The position numbers and the translations under genes are program-made. Of a stretch of DNA of 64,000 nt, positions 50,463 to 61,570 are shown piece after piece; within the stretch, counting starts at the first letter, position 1; each line of letters starts with the position of its first letter. The DNA is from Planctomycetota bacterium. Its GTDB lineage: Bacteria; Planctomycetota; Planctomycetia; Planctomycetales; Planctomycetaceae. The stretch covers positions 1-64,000 of the forward strand of contig QWQG01000126.1 of the NCBI GenBank assembly GCA_003670925.1, read 5' to 3'. A model generated the notes under the pieces. That model was not told the DNA's origin, searched no databases, and saw only the letters and a list, made by a program, of their open reading frames with translations.

Positions 50463-50577
50463 TGGGCAATCCCTGAAATTCAGCAGAGCACCACGCGTCA
50501 GATGGGTGAGCTGTTTCGGGCCCTGTGGGACGTTGAGTGTCAAGTACTAAAAGCTGACGCTGCCGGCCCCACTGCGG

Positions 50578-50612
50578 AATCGGACACCTTAATCGGACAC
50601 CTTAATCGGACA
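50578..50612. repeat. 13-bp tandem repeat AATCGGACACCTT, about 2.7 copies
   Basis: aatcggacacctt aatcggacacctt aatcggaca read directly, intergenic. Confidence 0.9.
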
Positions 50613-50650
50613 GCGAATCGCAGCAGCGTTTTGGGGCAGCCGCGCGCGAG

Positions 50651-51282
50651 TTATTGAATCCCCAACAACCACTGGCTGAAAAATTTTTGCCATGCTGCAT
50701 CAATTTCCGGACTTGTCGCCTGATGGCCACAGGTGAGCGGAACATATTCAAAGCGTGAAGCCACATTCAGCAGCCCATAGACTTCCTTGGCACCGGCCAC
50801 GTAAGCCACGCTTTGACGGTCGTCGGAATGTGGAGCGGTCGCTTGATCAGTACTGCAGCCGATCACCATCCACTTCCGGCAGGCTCCGCAGGAATTCCGC
50901 TTCCCGTTGAACATCGTGAACCATTTTCGCCATCGGAAGCCAGTGTCCGAAACGCTCATAGACTTTATGGTTCACACCGTTGCTGAAGTTGGTCGCATCA
51001 CGGTAGTTGCGAATAAACGACCATCCCGTTAGGACCACACAGCCGCGTTGAGCCAGCCAGGATCCTCGTCCATTGCTGTAACAATTGCGGCCGACGCTCA
51101 GAATACCAATCCTCCTGCGTGGCAACTCTGCGGGCGTCATCCATGACCAGCGGAGACGGCAGCGCAAACTGATGCTGCTCCTTCATCAAATCAATTGTCC
51201 ATGTGGGCGGCGTATGAAACGTCGTCTGTCCGATCGTGAACTCGCACCAGAGGCAACAGGACAGAATGGCGATTGTTTTCAT
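50651..51282 (-). pseudogene. Decayed alpha/beta-hydrolase (acetylxylan-esterase/DLH-like) pseudogene spread over three frames
   Basis: ORFs 50998-51282, 50847-51167 and 50651-50959 contribute successive N-, middle- and C-terminal parts: 'LPSPLVMDDARRVATQEDWYSERRPQLLQQW', 'LAQRGCVVLTGWSFIRNYRDATNFSNGVNHKVYERFGHWLPMAKMVHDVQREAEFLRSLPEVDGDRL', 'GAKEVYGLLNVASRFEYVPLTCGHQATSPEIDAAWQKFFSQWL'. Confidence 0.72.
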
Positions 51283-51450
51283 GCAGCATTATCCTGACGT
51301 GGGCTTCACCCGCACTGACACAAGCACGCGACAAGGTCCGGATGTTCCGACCGTCGCTCCTTGAATCTATTTCAAAAATTCGTTGCAAACGAGTCAGAAA
51401 CTTTTTCCAAGATTGTCTGTAAAAGCTGTTTTTGCTGAGGAAAACAGCTA

Positions 51451-51480
51451 TTGACCTGAACTGCCGGTTTCTCTTATTGT
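51451..51480 (+). promoter_or_regulatory. Putative sigma70-like promoter (TTGACC-18-TATTGT) directly downstream of a 9-bp inverted repeat
   Basis: TTGACC 51451-51456, TATTGT 51475-51480; AGCTGTTTT(8)AAAACAGCT at 51424-51449. Confidence 0.4.
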
Positions 51481-51686
51481 CCCTCTCACTCGAACTGCAG
51501 TTCCAGCGGTTCAAATCTCCTCTCGTGCTCTCCCCTCTCTCGAATGTCTGTTGATTTCTCCTCTGTTTAATCTGAGGTTGGATCAGGAACTCCGCGTTCC
51601 GAATCCCAGATTAAATCCTTTGAGATCACGCATTCCACATCCCACCTTTGTTGCCGGTTCCCCGGTAATGTCCTGGAGGATTCTTC

Positions 51687-51965
51687 ATGTCTCGTCTCGC
51701 TCGCTTGTTCGCCAGTTTGCTCATGGTCAGCTCGTTAAGTGGTTGCTGTCTCTTGGGGCACGGCTGTGGTGGTGGTGGTGCTTACGCCCCTTGTGGTGGT
51801 GGCGGTGCTGGCTGTGGGTCATGCGGTTCTTGTGGCGCTGCTGCTGGCGGTTATCCGTCGGCGTATGCCCCGGGCATGCAGCAGACAGCTTTCGCACAGC
51901 CTCAGGTCGGTGGCTACCCGGTAGTCGCAGCCGCACCTCAGCAGGATGTTCTTGTAACATACTAA
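51687..51965 (+). CDS. Small Gly/Cys-rich lipoprotein
   Basis: 'MSRLARLFASLLMVSSLSGCCLLGHGCGGGGAYAPCGGGGAGCGSCGSCGAAAGGYPSAYAPG'; lipobox LSGC. Confidence 0.75.
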   Translation: MSRLARLFASLLMVSSLSGCCLLGHGCGGGGAYAPCGGGGAGCGSCGSCGAAAGGYPSAYAPGMQQTAFAQPQVGGYPVVAAAPQQDVLVTY

Positions 51966-52144
51966 TTGAGATTCTGCATGGATGCAGAAGACCTGCCGGC
52001 GACTGGTTTGCGCCATGGATTGCGCGCAGTCGTTGGTTCTGCGTCTACGCTTCACGTGACTCATTTCCCGACACGCGCAGCTGGGTGCGTGTCAGGGACG
52101 GAAGCACTTGACGAAGACCCTCCCACTTCGTCTACTCTGCTCCG

Positions 52145-52182
52145 ATGCCGAGCGATCTGACATTGTTTGGATCGCTCGGCAT
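52145..52182. terminator. Strong hairpin between convergent genes
   Basis: Perfect 13-bp stem ATGCCGAGCGATC (52145-52157) / GATCGCTCGGCAT (52170-52182), 12-nt loop; short T-rich tail only. Confidence 0.75.
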
Positions 52183-52192
52183 TGTGCTTCGC

Positions 52193-53152
52193 TCAGAAGT
52201 TGTGGGTGAGCTTACCTGCATCTTTCAGCAGTAACCGAATCACGTCCTTGCTGCTGTAGCGAAATTTATATCCCACTTCTTTCGTCAACCGTGCGGGAGT
52301 AATAATCCACGGGTAGCGGATGAAATACCACAGGGATGCAGGAAATCGAAAGATCGGTAGTCGCAATCCCCACCAGCATGTCGTGAATGCGCGACAAACC
52401 CAAAACGGGATGGGCAACGCGAGCCGGCCACGCATTCGGGCAAGGTCCTGCATTGTGAACCAGTCGGCCGGCGCGACATTGAAGGGACCTGTCGCATTCG
52501 CCTTCAAAATCTCAAGGGATGCTTCCGCCACATCGTCCAGATGCACGAATTGCATGGGCGGATTGTCACCCCCTGGAAGCGGAAGCATGGGCGTCGTCGT
52601 GAACAGCGCGGTCATGAAATTGCACATGCCAGGGCCATAGATCATGCAGGGTCGCGTCCAACTCACCTTCGTTTGCAGCTGTGTTGCGGAAAAATCCAGC
52701 AGCATCGTTTCGACCTGAAACTTATCGTGCGCATAACAATACTCGGTCCGCGTTCGCAGCGGATGTTCTTCCGTCAATGGAATACAATTATCGGGCCAAG
52801 CTCCGTACGCTGTGGCGCTTGAAGAGACCAACAGTCGTGCCGGTCGCACCTCGTTGACAGCGGCCAACAAATTCCGAGTCCCATTCACATTGATCTGGTG
52901 CATTCGAACTTCATCGCGCATCGGATTGACGACGAAAGCAAGGTGGATCACGGTGTCGGGACGAAATTCGGCAATTACGTCCTTGAGCCGCGAGCTCGTG
53001 ATATCACATGTTTCAAACAGATCTGGCGGATTCGTTTTTGCCGCAACGACATCCAACCCTAGAATCAGAGCCGCTGGGAACTCACCACGAATCGCAGCGA
53101 TCATTGCGCGGCCATAAAAGCCGGAACTACCAGTGATGACAATTCGTTCCAT
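52193..53152 (-). CDS. NAD-dependent epimerase/dehydratase (extended SDR)
   Basis: 'MERIVITGSSGFYGRAMIAAIRGEFP'; 'VSSSATAYGAWPDNCIPLTEEHPLRTRTEYCYAHDKFQVE'. Confidence 0.9.
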   Translation of the reverse strand: MERIVITGSSGFYGRAMIAAIRGEFPAALILGLDVVAAKTNPPDLFETCDITSSRLKDVIAEFRPDTVIHLAFVVNPMRDEVRMHQINVNGTRNLLAAVNEVRPARLLVSSSATAYGAWPDNCIPLTEEHPLRTRTEYCYAHDKFQVETMLLDFSATQLQTKVSWTRPCMIYGPGMCNFMTALFTTTPMLPLPGGDNPPMQFVHLDDVAEASLEILKANATGPFNVAPADWFTMQDLARMRGRLALPIPFWVCRAFTTCWWGLRLPIFRFPASLWYFIRYPWIITPARLTKEVGYKFRYSSKDVIRLLLKDAGKLTHNF

Positions 53153-53267
53153 GGCTGTATTTTATCAGATTTAGTGCGGCAGGGTGGACAGAATTGCCAG
53201 TCGCCCGCGCGTCCAAGTTACAGGCGGGCTTTATGTGATCCCCCGTGTGGGGAAAAACGGAAAGGAG

Positions 53268-53287
53268 CCGGATTCGCAAAAATTCGG
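53268..53287 (-). repeat. REP-like 20-mer, fourth copy of the 24.6-kb repeat
   Basis: CCGGATTCGCAAAAATTCGG (reverse complement CCGAATTTTTGCGAATCCGG). Confidence 0.75.
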
Positions 53288-53587
53288 CGGTGTGCCTTAT
53301 TCCTCGCCGAAGTCCGCCGAATCCGGCGACACCAAAGTCTCTCAAGCAAACCCGGGGAGAGTATAGTGCTAAACCATGTTGATCACGACCACGCGATGCG
53401 GATGATCTGGAATCCTCAAGCAACTTTAAAAAAAAAACAGCTTGGACTTGAGTCCTACGGCATTGAACCGCCAAATAGCCATAGCTTGGGCGATTCTCGG
53501 CACGTTTTTTTTCACAGAAACACTGGCCAGACGAACCCGAGGCTCTAAAAACGTTCACGGAGCATCATCGTTTTATGAGACTACCAC

Positions 53588-54865
53588 ATGCGGATCGCCA
53601 TCATAGGATCAGGAATTGCGGGGCTTGTCGCCGCGCGTCAGCTGTCCGCCGCACACGAGCTGACCGTCTATGAAGCCCATAATTATGCCGGTGGCCACAC
53701 AAACACCGTGTCGGTCAACCTCGCCGGCGAATTCCATGCGATAGATACTGGTTTCATTGTCTTTAACGACCGAACGTATCCGAATTTCTGCCGTTTGCTC
53801 GAGGAACTTCGGGTGGAATCAGTGCCCACATCCATGAGTTTCAGTGTTCGTGCTGACGAGGACAACCTTGAGTACAGCGGAACCGGACTGGCTGGCATGT
53901 TCGTGCAGAAACGAAACCTGTTACGGCCCGGATTTTATCGCATGATTCGCGATATCTTGCGATTCAACCGCGAAGCACTGGACCAGACGGATGATTCTGA
54001 AGATGAAAAGACCGTCGGAGATTTTCTTACGCAAAACGGTTATTCCCCGCAGTTCGCTAGACACTATCTGCTGCCGATGGGTGCCGCAATCTGGTCTTGC
54101 CCGACAAGCACCTTTGAAAACTTTCCTATCCGGTTTATCTGCGATTTCTATCGCAATCACGGCTTGCTCAGTCTGAAAAATAGACCAACATGGAGAGTGA
54201 TCAAGGGCGGTTCAAAAAATTATGTGCAGGCATTGACGCAGCCATTTTTGGATCGCATTCTACTCAGCACGCCCGTGCAGTCGGTTGTGCGGGGGCCGGA
54301 ATCTGTGGCAGTGGCAACGAAGCTTGGCGTGAATCACTATGACGAAGTGATTTTTGCGTGCCACAGCGATCAGGCGCTTTCAATTCTGGGGGAACAAGCC
54401 TCCGGAGTTGAAAAGTGCGTTTTGGGAGCGATACCCTATGAGCCGAACACCGCCGTGCTGCACACAGATACTTCTTTATTGCCGCGCCGAAGATCAGCTT
54501 GGGCTAGTTGGAACTACCACATTCCGGCGGGCACTTCAGATCATGCCACGCTGACCTACAACATGAACATCCTGCAGCACATTGAGTCCCGGCATACATT
54601 CTGCGTGACCCTGAACGAAGACCTCGCGATTGCTCCGGAAAAGATAATTGCGAAATTTCGTTATAGTCATCCGATCTTCACAACTCAACGCAAGTCGGCC
54701 CAGCAGCGGCATGGCGAGTTGATTCGAAACAATCGCCTGTCGTTCTGTGGAGCATACTGGGGCAATGGATTTCATGAAGACGGAGTCAACAGTGGCCTCG
54801 CCGTGGCCTCCGCCTTTGAAGAGACGTCTCTGAGGCTGCAGTCAGGAGATCCTGCGCATGCATAG
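53588..54865 (+). CDS. FAD-dependent oxidoreductase (amine-oxidase-type NAD(P)-binding)
   Basis: '[41 protein letters not shown]'; '[26 protein letters not shown]'. Confidence 0.92.
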   Translation: MRIAIIGSGIAGLVAARQLSAAHELTVYEAHNYAGGHTNTVSVNLAGEFHAIDTGFIVFNDRTYPNFCRLLEELRVESVPTSMSFSVRADEDNLEYSGTGLAGMFVQKRNLLRPGFYRMIRDILRFNREALDQTDDSEDEKTVGDFLTQNGYSPQFARHYLLPMGAAIWSCPTSTFENFPIRFICDFYRNHGLLSLKNRPTWRVIKGGSKNYVQALTQPFLDRILLSTPVQSVVRGPESVAVATKLGVNHYDEVIFACHSDQALSILGEQASGVEKCVLGAIPYEPNTAVLHTDTSLLPRRRSAWASWNYHIPAGTSDHATLTYNMNILQHIESRHTFCVTLNEDLAIAPEKIIAKFRYSHPIFTTQRKSAQQRHGELIRNNRLSFCGAYWGNGFHEDGVNSGLAVASAFEETSLRLQSGDPAHA

Positions 54866-55796
54866 TTGCCTCTACGAAGGAATTGTGCGACATCGCAGGG
54901 TCGGTCCGCCTCCGCATGAATTTCGCCATTCACTCTTCATGCTTTATTTAGATCTTGCTGAAATTGACGAGGTGTTTCGCAACCGCTGGTTGTGGTCATC
55001 GAGCAGGTTTGCGATTGCCCGTTTTTGCCGCGAAGATCATGTAGGGCCAGCCTCGGAACCACTCGACCAGAGCGTCAGAAATCTGGTGCAGATCCGTGCG
55101 GGATTCCGTCCATCCGGTGCAGTCCGGCTGCTAACGCACCTGCGGTATTTCGGCTATTTAATGAATCCTGTCAGCTTCTTTTTTTGCTACGACAGTTCCG
55201 GGCAAACAGTAGAAGCGGTAGTCGCTGAAGTGCATAACACGCCGTGGGGAGAACGACATTGTTATGTGATCGACGCACGAGACGAGTTGGGTAAGGAGAA
55301 TTCGAGCACGGGTGTAGGCGAGGTCGCTAGGACAGACACCGGTCGTCTAATCCGCGCTCAGCATCAGAAGGAGTTTCACGTTTCTCCTTTCATGCAGATG
55401 GATTTTATTTACCACTGGCGAATCACGTCACCAGCAGCAAAACTGGCCATTCAGATTCAGAACCGTCGTGATGACTCGATCGCTTTTTCTGCCAGTATGG
55501 CTCTGAAACGGAGCCCCGTCACGTCGCGAAGCTTGGCCCGCGTCCTGTGCCGATATCCCATCATGACCATGCAAGTGACAGCCGGTATTTATTGGCAAGC
55601 ACTGCGGCTTTGGCAGAAGGGTGTCCCGTTTTGTCCGCATCCCGGAAAACGCCCGGATCAGGATGCTGCAACGGTGGATGGCCAACCGCAGAAGGGTGTT
55701 CACCCGTTTGAAGAACGCAGGCTCAGCGAGCCTCGTGATGAAGATTGTGCACTTCAACATGTTCGTGGCCACGCTACGCAAGGAATTGAAGAATGA
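54858..55796 (+). CDS. DUF1365 family protein
   Basis: '[44 protein letters not shown]', '[20 protein letters not shown]', '[19 protein letters not shown]'. Confidence 0.93.
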   Translation: MHSCLYEGIVRHRRVGPPPHEFRHSLFMLYLDLAEIDEVFRNRWLWSSSRFAIARFCREDHVGPASEPLDQSVRNLVQIRAGFRPSGAVRLLTHLRYFGYLMNPVSFFFCYDSSGQTVEAVVAEVHNTPWGERHCYVIDARDELGKENSSTGVGEVARTDTGRLIRAQHQKEFHVSPFMQMDFIYHWRITSPAAKLAIQIQNRRDDSIAFSASMALKRSPVTSRSLARVLCRYPIMTMQVTAGIYWQALRLWQKGVPFCPHPGKRPDQDAATVDGQPQKGVHPFEERRLSEPRDEDCALQHVRGHATQGIEE

Positions 55797-57076
55797 GTTC
55801 TGTGACTGTCACATCCAGCCAGCAAGTCATCAGTGACGCGGAGCAACCCGACGGATCAGCAGGCGTCAGTGCCACATGCGGCAAGCAGTTGTCGCTGTTC
55901 AGCAGGTTCTGTCAAAGGCTCGTTCATGGAAGGTTGAGTACGCTAAAAAATGGACAGATTTGCCTGCATGATCAGACAGGAAGATTCGTCCTAGGAGAGA
56001 ACACCCTAGGTGATCTGAAAGCCACAATATCGATAAGAAATCCACGTTTCTACCGACGACTGGTGACAGGCAGAGACCTTGGATTGGCAGAAGCCTATCT
56101 GGATGGTGACTTTGACTGTGACGACCTTACGAGTCTGTTCCGCATCTTCTGTCGCAACTTGGAATGGCATAACACTTTCGGAAAAACGCTGGAATGGGCA
56201 ACAATCGGTGCAGCGCGGATGGGATACTGGTTAGCGCGGAACACGCGTTCCGGGAGCCGTCGTAACATCGGGGCACACTACGATCTGGGGAATGAGTTCT
56301 TCCAGTTATTTCTTGATCCCAGCATGATGTATTCGTCGGCCATCTTTGAGGACCCAAGCATGTCGCTGGTGGATGCTCAGACTGCCCGCTTGGACGAAAC
56401 ATGTCGCCGGTTGCAACTTAAGGCGTCGGACCACCTGCTGGAGATCGGAACAGGATGGGGAGGTTTCGCCATCCACGCAGCGAAGAATTTCGGGTGTCGT
56501 GTGACGACGACGACGATCTCCGAAAACCAGTTTCGAGATGCTCAGCAGCGCGTGGCATCGGCGGGACTCAGTGATCGTGTCACCGTCTTGCAGTTAGACT
56601 ACCGCGATCTGACAGGGACATTTGACAAGCTGGTCTCGCTGGAAATGATCGAGGCTGTCGGGCCGCAGTTCTATGATCAGTATTTTGCGACGTGTGCGCG
56701 ACTGTTGAAAGCGAATGGCCGGATGTTGCTGCAGGCCATTGTCATCCCGGAGCAGCGTTATCCCGAATATCTGAAGTCGGTGGACTTCATTCAGAAGTAC
56801 ATATTTCCTGGCGGCAGTCTTCCGTCTGTGACAGCGATGCAGAATTCTATCACGAGAAATTCCAGCCTGCGGCTCTTGAGCATAGATGATTTTGCGGAAG
56901 GATACGCCCGAACTCTGCGAGAATGGCGGCGCAATTTTCTGCTACGTCTGGACGATGTTCGGCAGTTGGGTTACTCGGAACGATTTATTCGGATGTGGGA
57001 CTACTATCTGACGTATTGCGAAGGGGCTTTCGAAGAGAAAGCGGTCGGAGTTGTCCAAGCCGTCTGGGGTCGCTGA
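55793..57076 (+). CDS. cfa: Cyclopropane-fatty-acyl-phospholipid synthase family protein
   Basis: '[32 protein letters not shown]', '[30 protein letters not shown]', '[43 protein letters not shown]'. Confidence 0.93.
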   Translation: MSSVTVTSSQQVISDAEQPDGSAGVSATCGKQLSLFSRFCQRLVHGRLSTLKNGQICLHDQTGRFVLGENTLGDLKATISIRNPRFYRRLVTGRDLGLAEAYLDGDFDCDDLTSLFRIFCRNLEWHNTFGKTLEWATIGAARMGYWLARNTRSGSRRNIGAHYDLGNEFFQLFLDPSMMYSSAIFEDPSMSLVDAQTARLDETCRRLQLKASDHLLEIGTGWGGFAIHAAKNFGCRVTTTTISENQFRDAQQRVASAGLSDRVTVLQLDYRDLTGTFDKLVSLEMIEAVGPQFYDQYFATCARLLKANGRMLLQAIVIPEQRYPEYLKSVDFIQKYIFPGGSLPSVTAMQNSITRNSSLRLLSIDDFAEGYARTLREWRRNFLLRLDDVRQLGYSERFIRMWDYYLTYCEGAFEEKAVGVVQAVWGR

Positions 57077-57109
57077 GAATAAGCGGAACTTGGCGCGGCA
57101 AAGTGTCGC

Positions 57110-58207
57110 TTGCGGGGCGGGGATGTTTTGTCTTTCAAAGAACGGAGTGTCGCGATGCTGATTCACCTGTTTGGCTCCGCAATGCATGCCGCGGAAAACG
57201 GGATTCTGCCGGACAAGGTCTGCCGCGCAGGGATTCGCAAACTCTTGGGTCGCCGCTTGCAGGAACTGGAAGCTGGTGGCGTTGAGACGCAGCATAACCG
57301 ATTTCGCAGCTTTCTGAAGGACTGCCATGAAAGTCCTGTTGCTGTGGTCCCGCAGCTTGCCAATGAGCAGCATTACGAACTGCCGGCAGCATTTTTTCGT
57401 ACCGTTCTGGGCAGACGTCTGAAATACAGTTGCTGCGAATGGAACGATGATACCGTGAGCCTTGATCAGGCCGAAGAAGCTGCGCTCGCCACAACCTGCA
57501 AGCGAGCTCAGATTGAAGACGGCATGACAATTCTGGAGCTTGGGTGTGGGTGGGGGTCACTGTCGTTGTGGATGGCCGAACGTTACCCGGCCAGTCAGAT
57601 CTTGGCAGTGTCGAATTCTCGATCGCAGAGACAATTCATTCACGGCCGCGCGACAGAAATGGGGCTGACGAATCTAACCATCGTCACGGCGGATATCAAT
57701 AGCTTTCAAACGTTACAGACATTTGATCGCGTGGTTTCTGTTGAAATGTTCGAACACATGCGAAATCATCGGGAACTCCTCAGACGCATTTCAACATGGC
57801 TGAACCCGCAGGGAAAATTATTCGTGCATATTTTCTGTCATCGGCTGCATGCGTATTTATTTGAGACCGACGGCAACAGCGACTGGATGGCGAAACACTT
57901 CTTTAGTGGCGGCATGATGCCCAGCGAATCGTTGCTGGCTCACTGTCAGCAGCACCTTGAACTGCGCGATAGCTGGCGTTGGGACGGGAGGCACTACGAG
58001 CGAACTTGCAACGAATGGCTGAAACGGCAGGATGCAAACACGGAGCAGCTGAAACACCTATTCCGTGAAACCTATGGTCCGAGACAAGCCGTCGTCTGGC
58101 TGAATCGCTGGCGGATGTTTTTCATGGCCTGTGCCGAATTGTTTGGATTCAACAATGGAAGCGAGTGGTGGGTTTCGCACTACCTCTTTGAACGCCGTGC
58201 TCTATGA
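57110..58207 (+). CDS. Second CFA-synthase-like SAM-dependent methyltransferase
   Basis: 'HYELPAAFFRTVLGRRLKYSCCEWNDDTVSLDQAEEAALATTCKRAQIEDGMTILELGCGWGSLSLWMAERYP', 'VSVEMFEHMRNHRELLRRISTWLNPQGKLFVHIFCH'. Confidence 0.9.
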   Translation: MRGGDVLSFKERSVAMLIHLFGSAMHAAENGILPDKVCRAGIRKLLGRRLQELEAGGVETQHNRFRSFLKDCHESPVAVVPQLANEQHYELPAAFFRTVLGRRLKYSCCEWNDDTVSLDQAEEAALATTCKRAQIEDGMTILELGCGWGSLSLWMAERYPASQILAVSNSRSQRQFIHGRATEMGLTNLTIVTADINSFQTLQTFDRVVSVEMFEHMRNHRELLRRISTWLNPQGKLFVHIFCHRLHAYLFETDGNSDWMAKHFFSGGMMPSESLLAHCQQHLELRDSWRWDGRHYERTCNEWLKRQDANTEQLKHLFRETYGPRQAVVWLNRWRMFFMACAELFGFNNGSEWWVSHYLFERRAL

Positions 58208-58977
58208 CAAATCCGCTCGTGATGAATGCCGGGATTGTGACTATCCTGATGCTGACCATCTGGATCGGCAGTATTCGTTGTCGCAATGCCAGCATCGTTG
58301 ATGCATTCTGGGGATTGGGCTTTGTGCTGGTTGTGTGGACGACTTTCCTGATGACAAATCCCCAGCAGCGCTCACTTGTGCTACCCGTGCTGACCACAAT
58401 TTGGGGAGTGCGTCTCAGTCTTTTCCTGGCATGGCGAAACTGGGGACTGCCGGAAGACTTTCGATATAGGTCGATGAGAGACAAACACGGCCCGCGGTTC
58501 TGGTTGGTCAGTCTGCTGACTGTGTTCGTGCTTCAAGGGCTGGTGATGTGGATTGTTTCGCTGCCTTTGCAGACGTCCAGATCGCTGGAGGCAGGAAATA
58601 TCGGACTGCTTGGGAGCGGTGTGCTTCTCTGGCTGATCGGCATCGTGTTCGAAGCTGTTGGGGACTGGGAACTGGCCAAATTTCGCAGCATAGCCGCTCA
58701 TAAAGGATCCGTACTGGATCGTGGTCTTTGGCGCTACACGCGGCATCCCAATTACTTTGGCGATTTCTGTGCGTGGTGGGGATTGTTTATCGTATCTCGG
58801 CAGCACGGAGCGCCGGTGTGGTCGGTGGTGGGACCGCTGGTGATGTCCATCCTGCTGCTGAAATTTTCGGGGGTTGCGTTGCTCGAAAAAAGCCTGAAGA
58901 AAGCCAAACCCGACTATGCCGCATACGTCGCCAGCACGAACGCCTTCTTTCCATGGCTGCCGCGAAAGCACAAGTAA
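58204..58977 (+). CDS. DUF1295 (steroid 5-alpha-reductase-like) membrane protein
   Basis: 'ASIVDAFWGLGFVLVVW', 'GVLLWLIGIVFEAVGDWELAKFRSIAAHKGSVLDRGLWRYTRHPNYFGDFCAWWGLFI'. Confidence 0.93.
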   Translation: MTNPLVMNAGIVTILMLTIWIGSIRCRNASIVDAFWGLGFVLVVWTTFLMTNPQQRSLVLPVLTTIWGVRLSLFLAWRNWGLPEDFRYRSMRDKHGPRFWLVSLLTVFVLQGLVMWIVSLPLQTSRSLEAGNIGLLGSGVLLWLIGIVFEAVGDWELAKFRSIAAHKGSVLDRGLWRYTRHPNYFGDFCAWWGLFIVSRQHGAPVWSVVGPLVMSILLLKFSGVALLEKSLKKAKPDYAAYVASTNAFFPWLPRKHK

Positions 58978-59107
58978 TGCCGCGCGGCAGGGTAACTTAC
59001 GACTCCTGAAAACAGACGTAGCTTACTCGTCGCAACGCTGAATTCAGGAAACAGTGCCCCGACCACATCACCCAGTTTTTTTCCGTGCCATTCGCTGTCG
59101 AGTGAGG

Positions 59108-61570
59108 TTACACGGGAGCGCTGGCTTCCTGATAGGCAGGGAGCAGGCCGCGGCGTTTCAAATCCTGTTCTTTGGACACAACCTTGATCATGTGCATGAT
59201 CAGCAGCATGCCGACAATTCCACACAGGAGCAGCAACGGGGCTTCGTAACAGAGCTGACCATCGGGATACCGGGAAAGGAACACCCCGTCAGTGTTGAAT
59301 TGATGTGGTTCAGTGGAATAAAACGTCGCGAGCGCATTGTTGCAGAAATGAAATGCCATCGCAGGGAACAAACTTCGGCTATAAATTGCCAGAAGCCCAA
59401 GTACCAGACCCAGCAGCGCCGCATTGAATGCCTGTTGCGGAATCATGTGAATAATGCCAAACATGATGCTAGAAATCCCGACGGCAATTGCGAGGCGACC
59501 TCCACGCGCAAGCCCACTGAGAATAAATCCGCGAAACGCGAGTTCTTCGCAGATCGCCGGCGTTACGGCAAACACGAGCAGCAGCAACCATGTCGGACGT
59601 TCGCCGGTCTTCATCAGTTCCATGACATGCCGAGCCGATTCAGGGAGCTCAGGAAACACTTGGTACTCAACCAGAAATCGACTGAGCTCCATGCTCAATG
59701 GATGCGCAATAACCGCGAGGCCAACACCGACGCCCATCGCGGTCAGCGATGGCATCCGCAGGCGAAACGTGGCCCGCAGACTTGTCGTAAGTAGCAACCC
59801 CATGAAGAGGGCGGGACAAGCGATCATGGTTAGTTGTTGGACGACGATCAAACGCAGCATGCTGCTGCCAGGATCAGGTACGTTCAAGTCGGTCGCCATG
59901 TATTTCATCGCGACGAACTGTAGCATGAGGATCAGAATGAAGCAGAAAACCGCTTCCGGAAATACAGGCACGGCGTCTTTTGTGCGGAGCATCTGACGGA
60001 ACCACAATCGGAGGTCAAATTTTTCAGCCTCTCGGAACAAGACGTCTTCACTGTTATAGAGTTCAATCGCCCACCAAAGTGACAACATGCTGTAGCCAAT
60101 GCTTGAAATTAAAACAGGGACGGCATACACGACCAGATTTCCGGAACCGGGCGCGTTCAGCAGCAAACCCTTCAGGAGTAATGTCACATTCACCACCGGA
60201 ATGACGCTGTACAGCGGTGTGATTTCGACAGATGGTGACAGGCAGAACATGGTAAGTCCCATCACGACCATCAGCAGGGGCGTCAGGTAGTATTGACCCT
60301 CCTTCGTGGATCGAGCAAACGTCGCCAAGGCGAGACATAGGGAACTAAACAGAGCGGACAGCGGCAGCAGGAGAATGATCATCCACATGAGCGGCCCGAA
60401 TCCGGGAAATTCCAAGCTGATCGTATCGGCAATTCCACGCCCGATACCAGATGCCATTTGTTGTCCGGTGAGTCCCATGCTGCAGAGATTCAGCACGGCT
60501 GTCGCGACACTAAACAACATGATGGTCAGGAACTTGCCTAGGACCAGTTCGATCCGCCGCGCCGGACTAATCAGCAGTGTTTCCATCGTGCCACGTTCTT
60601 TTTCACCGGCACCGAGGTCGATCGCTGGATAGAACGCTCCTGTCAGGGACATGATGACCAGCAACGCCGGAAACATTTTGCTCCACACGCTGGCAGCGAC
60701 TTGTTCTTCGCGAGCGACTTCGACATAGCTTAACCGAGCGGGATGTTCCAGTTCCACAGGCAACGAAGCATTGTCAAAGCAATGTCGGCGAATGGCATCT
60801 TCCCAGTTAGTGAGTGCCTTTTGAACTCGCGCAAACGCGACGCTGGACTTGTCATCTGCGCTGTTGCGGACGACCATAATCGCCGGTACGCTGACAATGT
60901 GCGTGTCGCTGGTTTTGGTACCTTCCGAGCGTGCCTTAATCTGGTCCTGCATGGATAGCATGGCTGCGCGGTAACCTTTCGGCACGAGCACCAGCACTTG
61001 AAATCCGCTCTCGCCGAATTCTGCGCTGACAAGATCCTGCAGAGCGCTGCGTTGCTCTTGGATAGCCATCCTGTCTGTGACAGAGTCCTCAGTTGCTTCT
61101 GAAGGAATGCTCAGAGACTGAAGCGTCGCAATCTTTTCGGCAAGACCGTGGGCTTCCACCAGAAGTTCCGCGTCGGTCTTTTCACCATGCCGCGGGGGAT
61201 GGTCAGCACCCGAACTGGATTCGATGTCGGCCGCGAGAGTCGCCTCGTCGGTGTCCCCGGCGAGGGTCCCCGCATTCGTTCGTGCGGCAAGAATACGCAG
61301 CCGGGACGGTTCGTCTTGACCGTTTTCGTACCAGTCCGAGTGAATGCTGTTACCGTCTAGCAGTGCCGGTTTTTCCGGCAAGTCGTCAGCGTTGAGCACG
61401 ACGACGACGCGCTTTTGTTCACTGAACGTCAGCATCATCTGGACGACGCCCAGTCCCAGCATCGGATAGAGCAAAACGGGCAACACTGTGATCATGAACA
61501 GTGTGCGTCGGTCCCGCAACTGATCACGCACCTCACGCATGAAGATCAGTCTGACGTTTTTCCAGCTCAC
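59108..61570 (-). CDS. ABC-2 (NatB-like) permease fused to CPBP/CAAX-type intramembrane metalloprotease
   Basis: N-terminal '[32 protein letters not shown]', '[29 protein letters not shown]'; C-terminal CPBP motifs '[18 protein letters not shown]', '[14 protein letters not shown]', 'HFCNNALAT'. Confidence 0.92.
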   Translation of the reverse strand: MSWKNVRLIFMREVRDQLRDRRTLFMITVLPVLLYPMLGLGVVQMMLTFSEQKRVVVVLNADDLPEKPALLDGNSIHSDWYENGQDEPSRLRILAARTNAGTLAGDTDEATLAADIESSSGADHPPRHGEKTDAELLVEAHGLAEKIATLQSLSIPSEATEDSVTDRMAIQEQRSALQDLVSAEFGESGFQVLVLVPKGYRAAMLSMQDQIKARSEGTKTSDTHIVSVPAIMVVRNSADDKSSVAFARVQKALTNWEDAIRRHCFDNASLPVELEHPARLSYVEVAREEQVAASVWSKMFPALLVIMSLTGAFYPAIDLGAGEKERGTMETLLISPARRIELVLGKFLTIMLFSVATAVLNLCSMGLTGQQMASGIGRGIADTISLEFPGFGPLMWMIILLLPLSALFSSLCLALATFARSTKEGQYYLTPLLMVVMGLTMFCLSPSVEITPLYSVIPVVNVTLLLKGLLLNAPGSGNLVVYAVPVLISSIGYSMLSLWWAIELYNSEDVLFREAEKFDLRLWFRQMLRTKDAVPVFPEAVFCFILILMLQFVAMKYMATDLNVPDPGSSMLRLIVVQQLTMIACPALFMGLLLTTSLRATFRLRMPSLTAMGVGVGLAVIAHPLSMELSRFLVEYQVFPELPESARHVMELMKTGERPTWLLLLVFAVTPAICEELAFRGFILSGLARGGRLAIAVGISSIMFGIIHMIPQQAFNAALLGLVLGLLAIYSRSLFPAMAFHFCNNALATFYSTEPHQFNTDGVFLSRYPDGQLCYEAPLLLLCGIVGMLLIMHMIKVVSKEQDLKRRGLLPAYQEASAPV

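Noticed and set aside
52048-52063. CGCTTCACGTGACTCA as a parS-like site
   Set aside because: About 12/16 match to TGTTTCACGTGAAACA with a good core, but the arms are poor and it is a single copy about 40 kb from the skew switch; not strong enough to call.
53174-53548. 124-aa ORF upstream of the lipid operon
   Set aside because: Overlaps a REP-like repeat and an A10-type tract, with low-complexity composition; considered intergenic.
55371-55388. GAGTTTCACGTTTCTCC as a parS half-site
   Set aside because: Only one arm matches and it lies within a DUF1365 coding sequence; likely chance.
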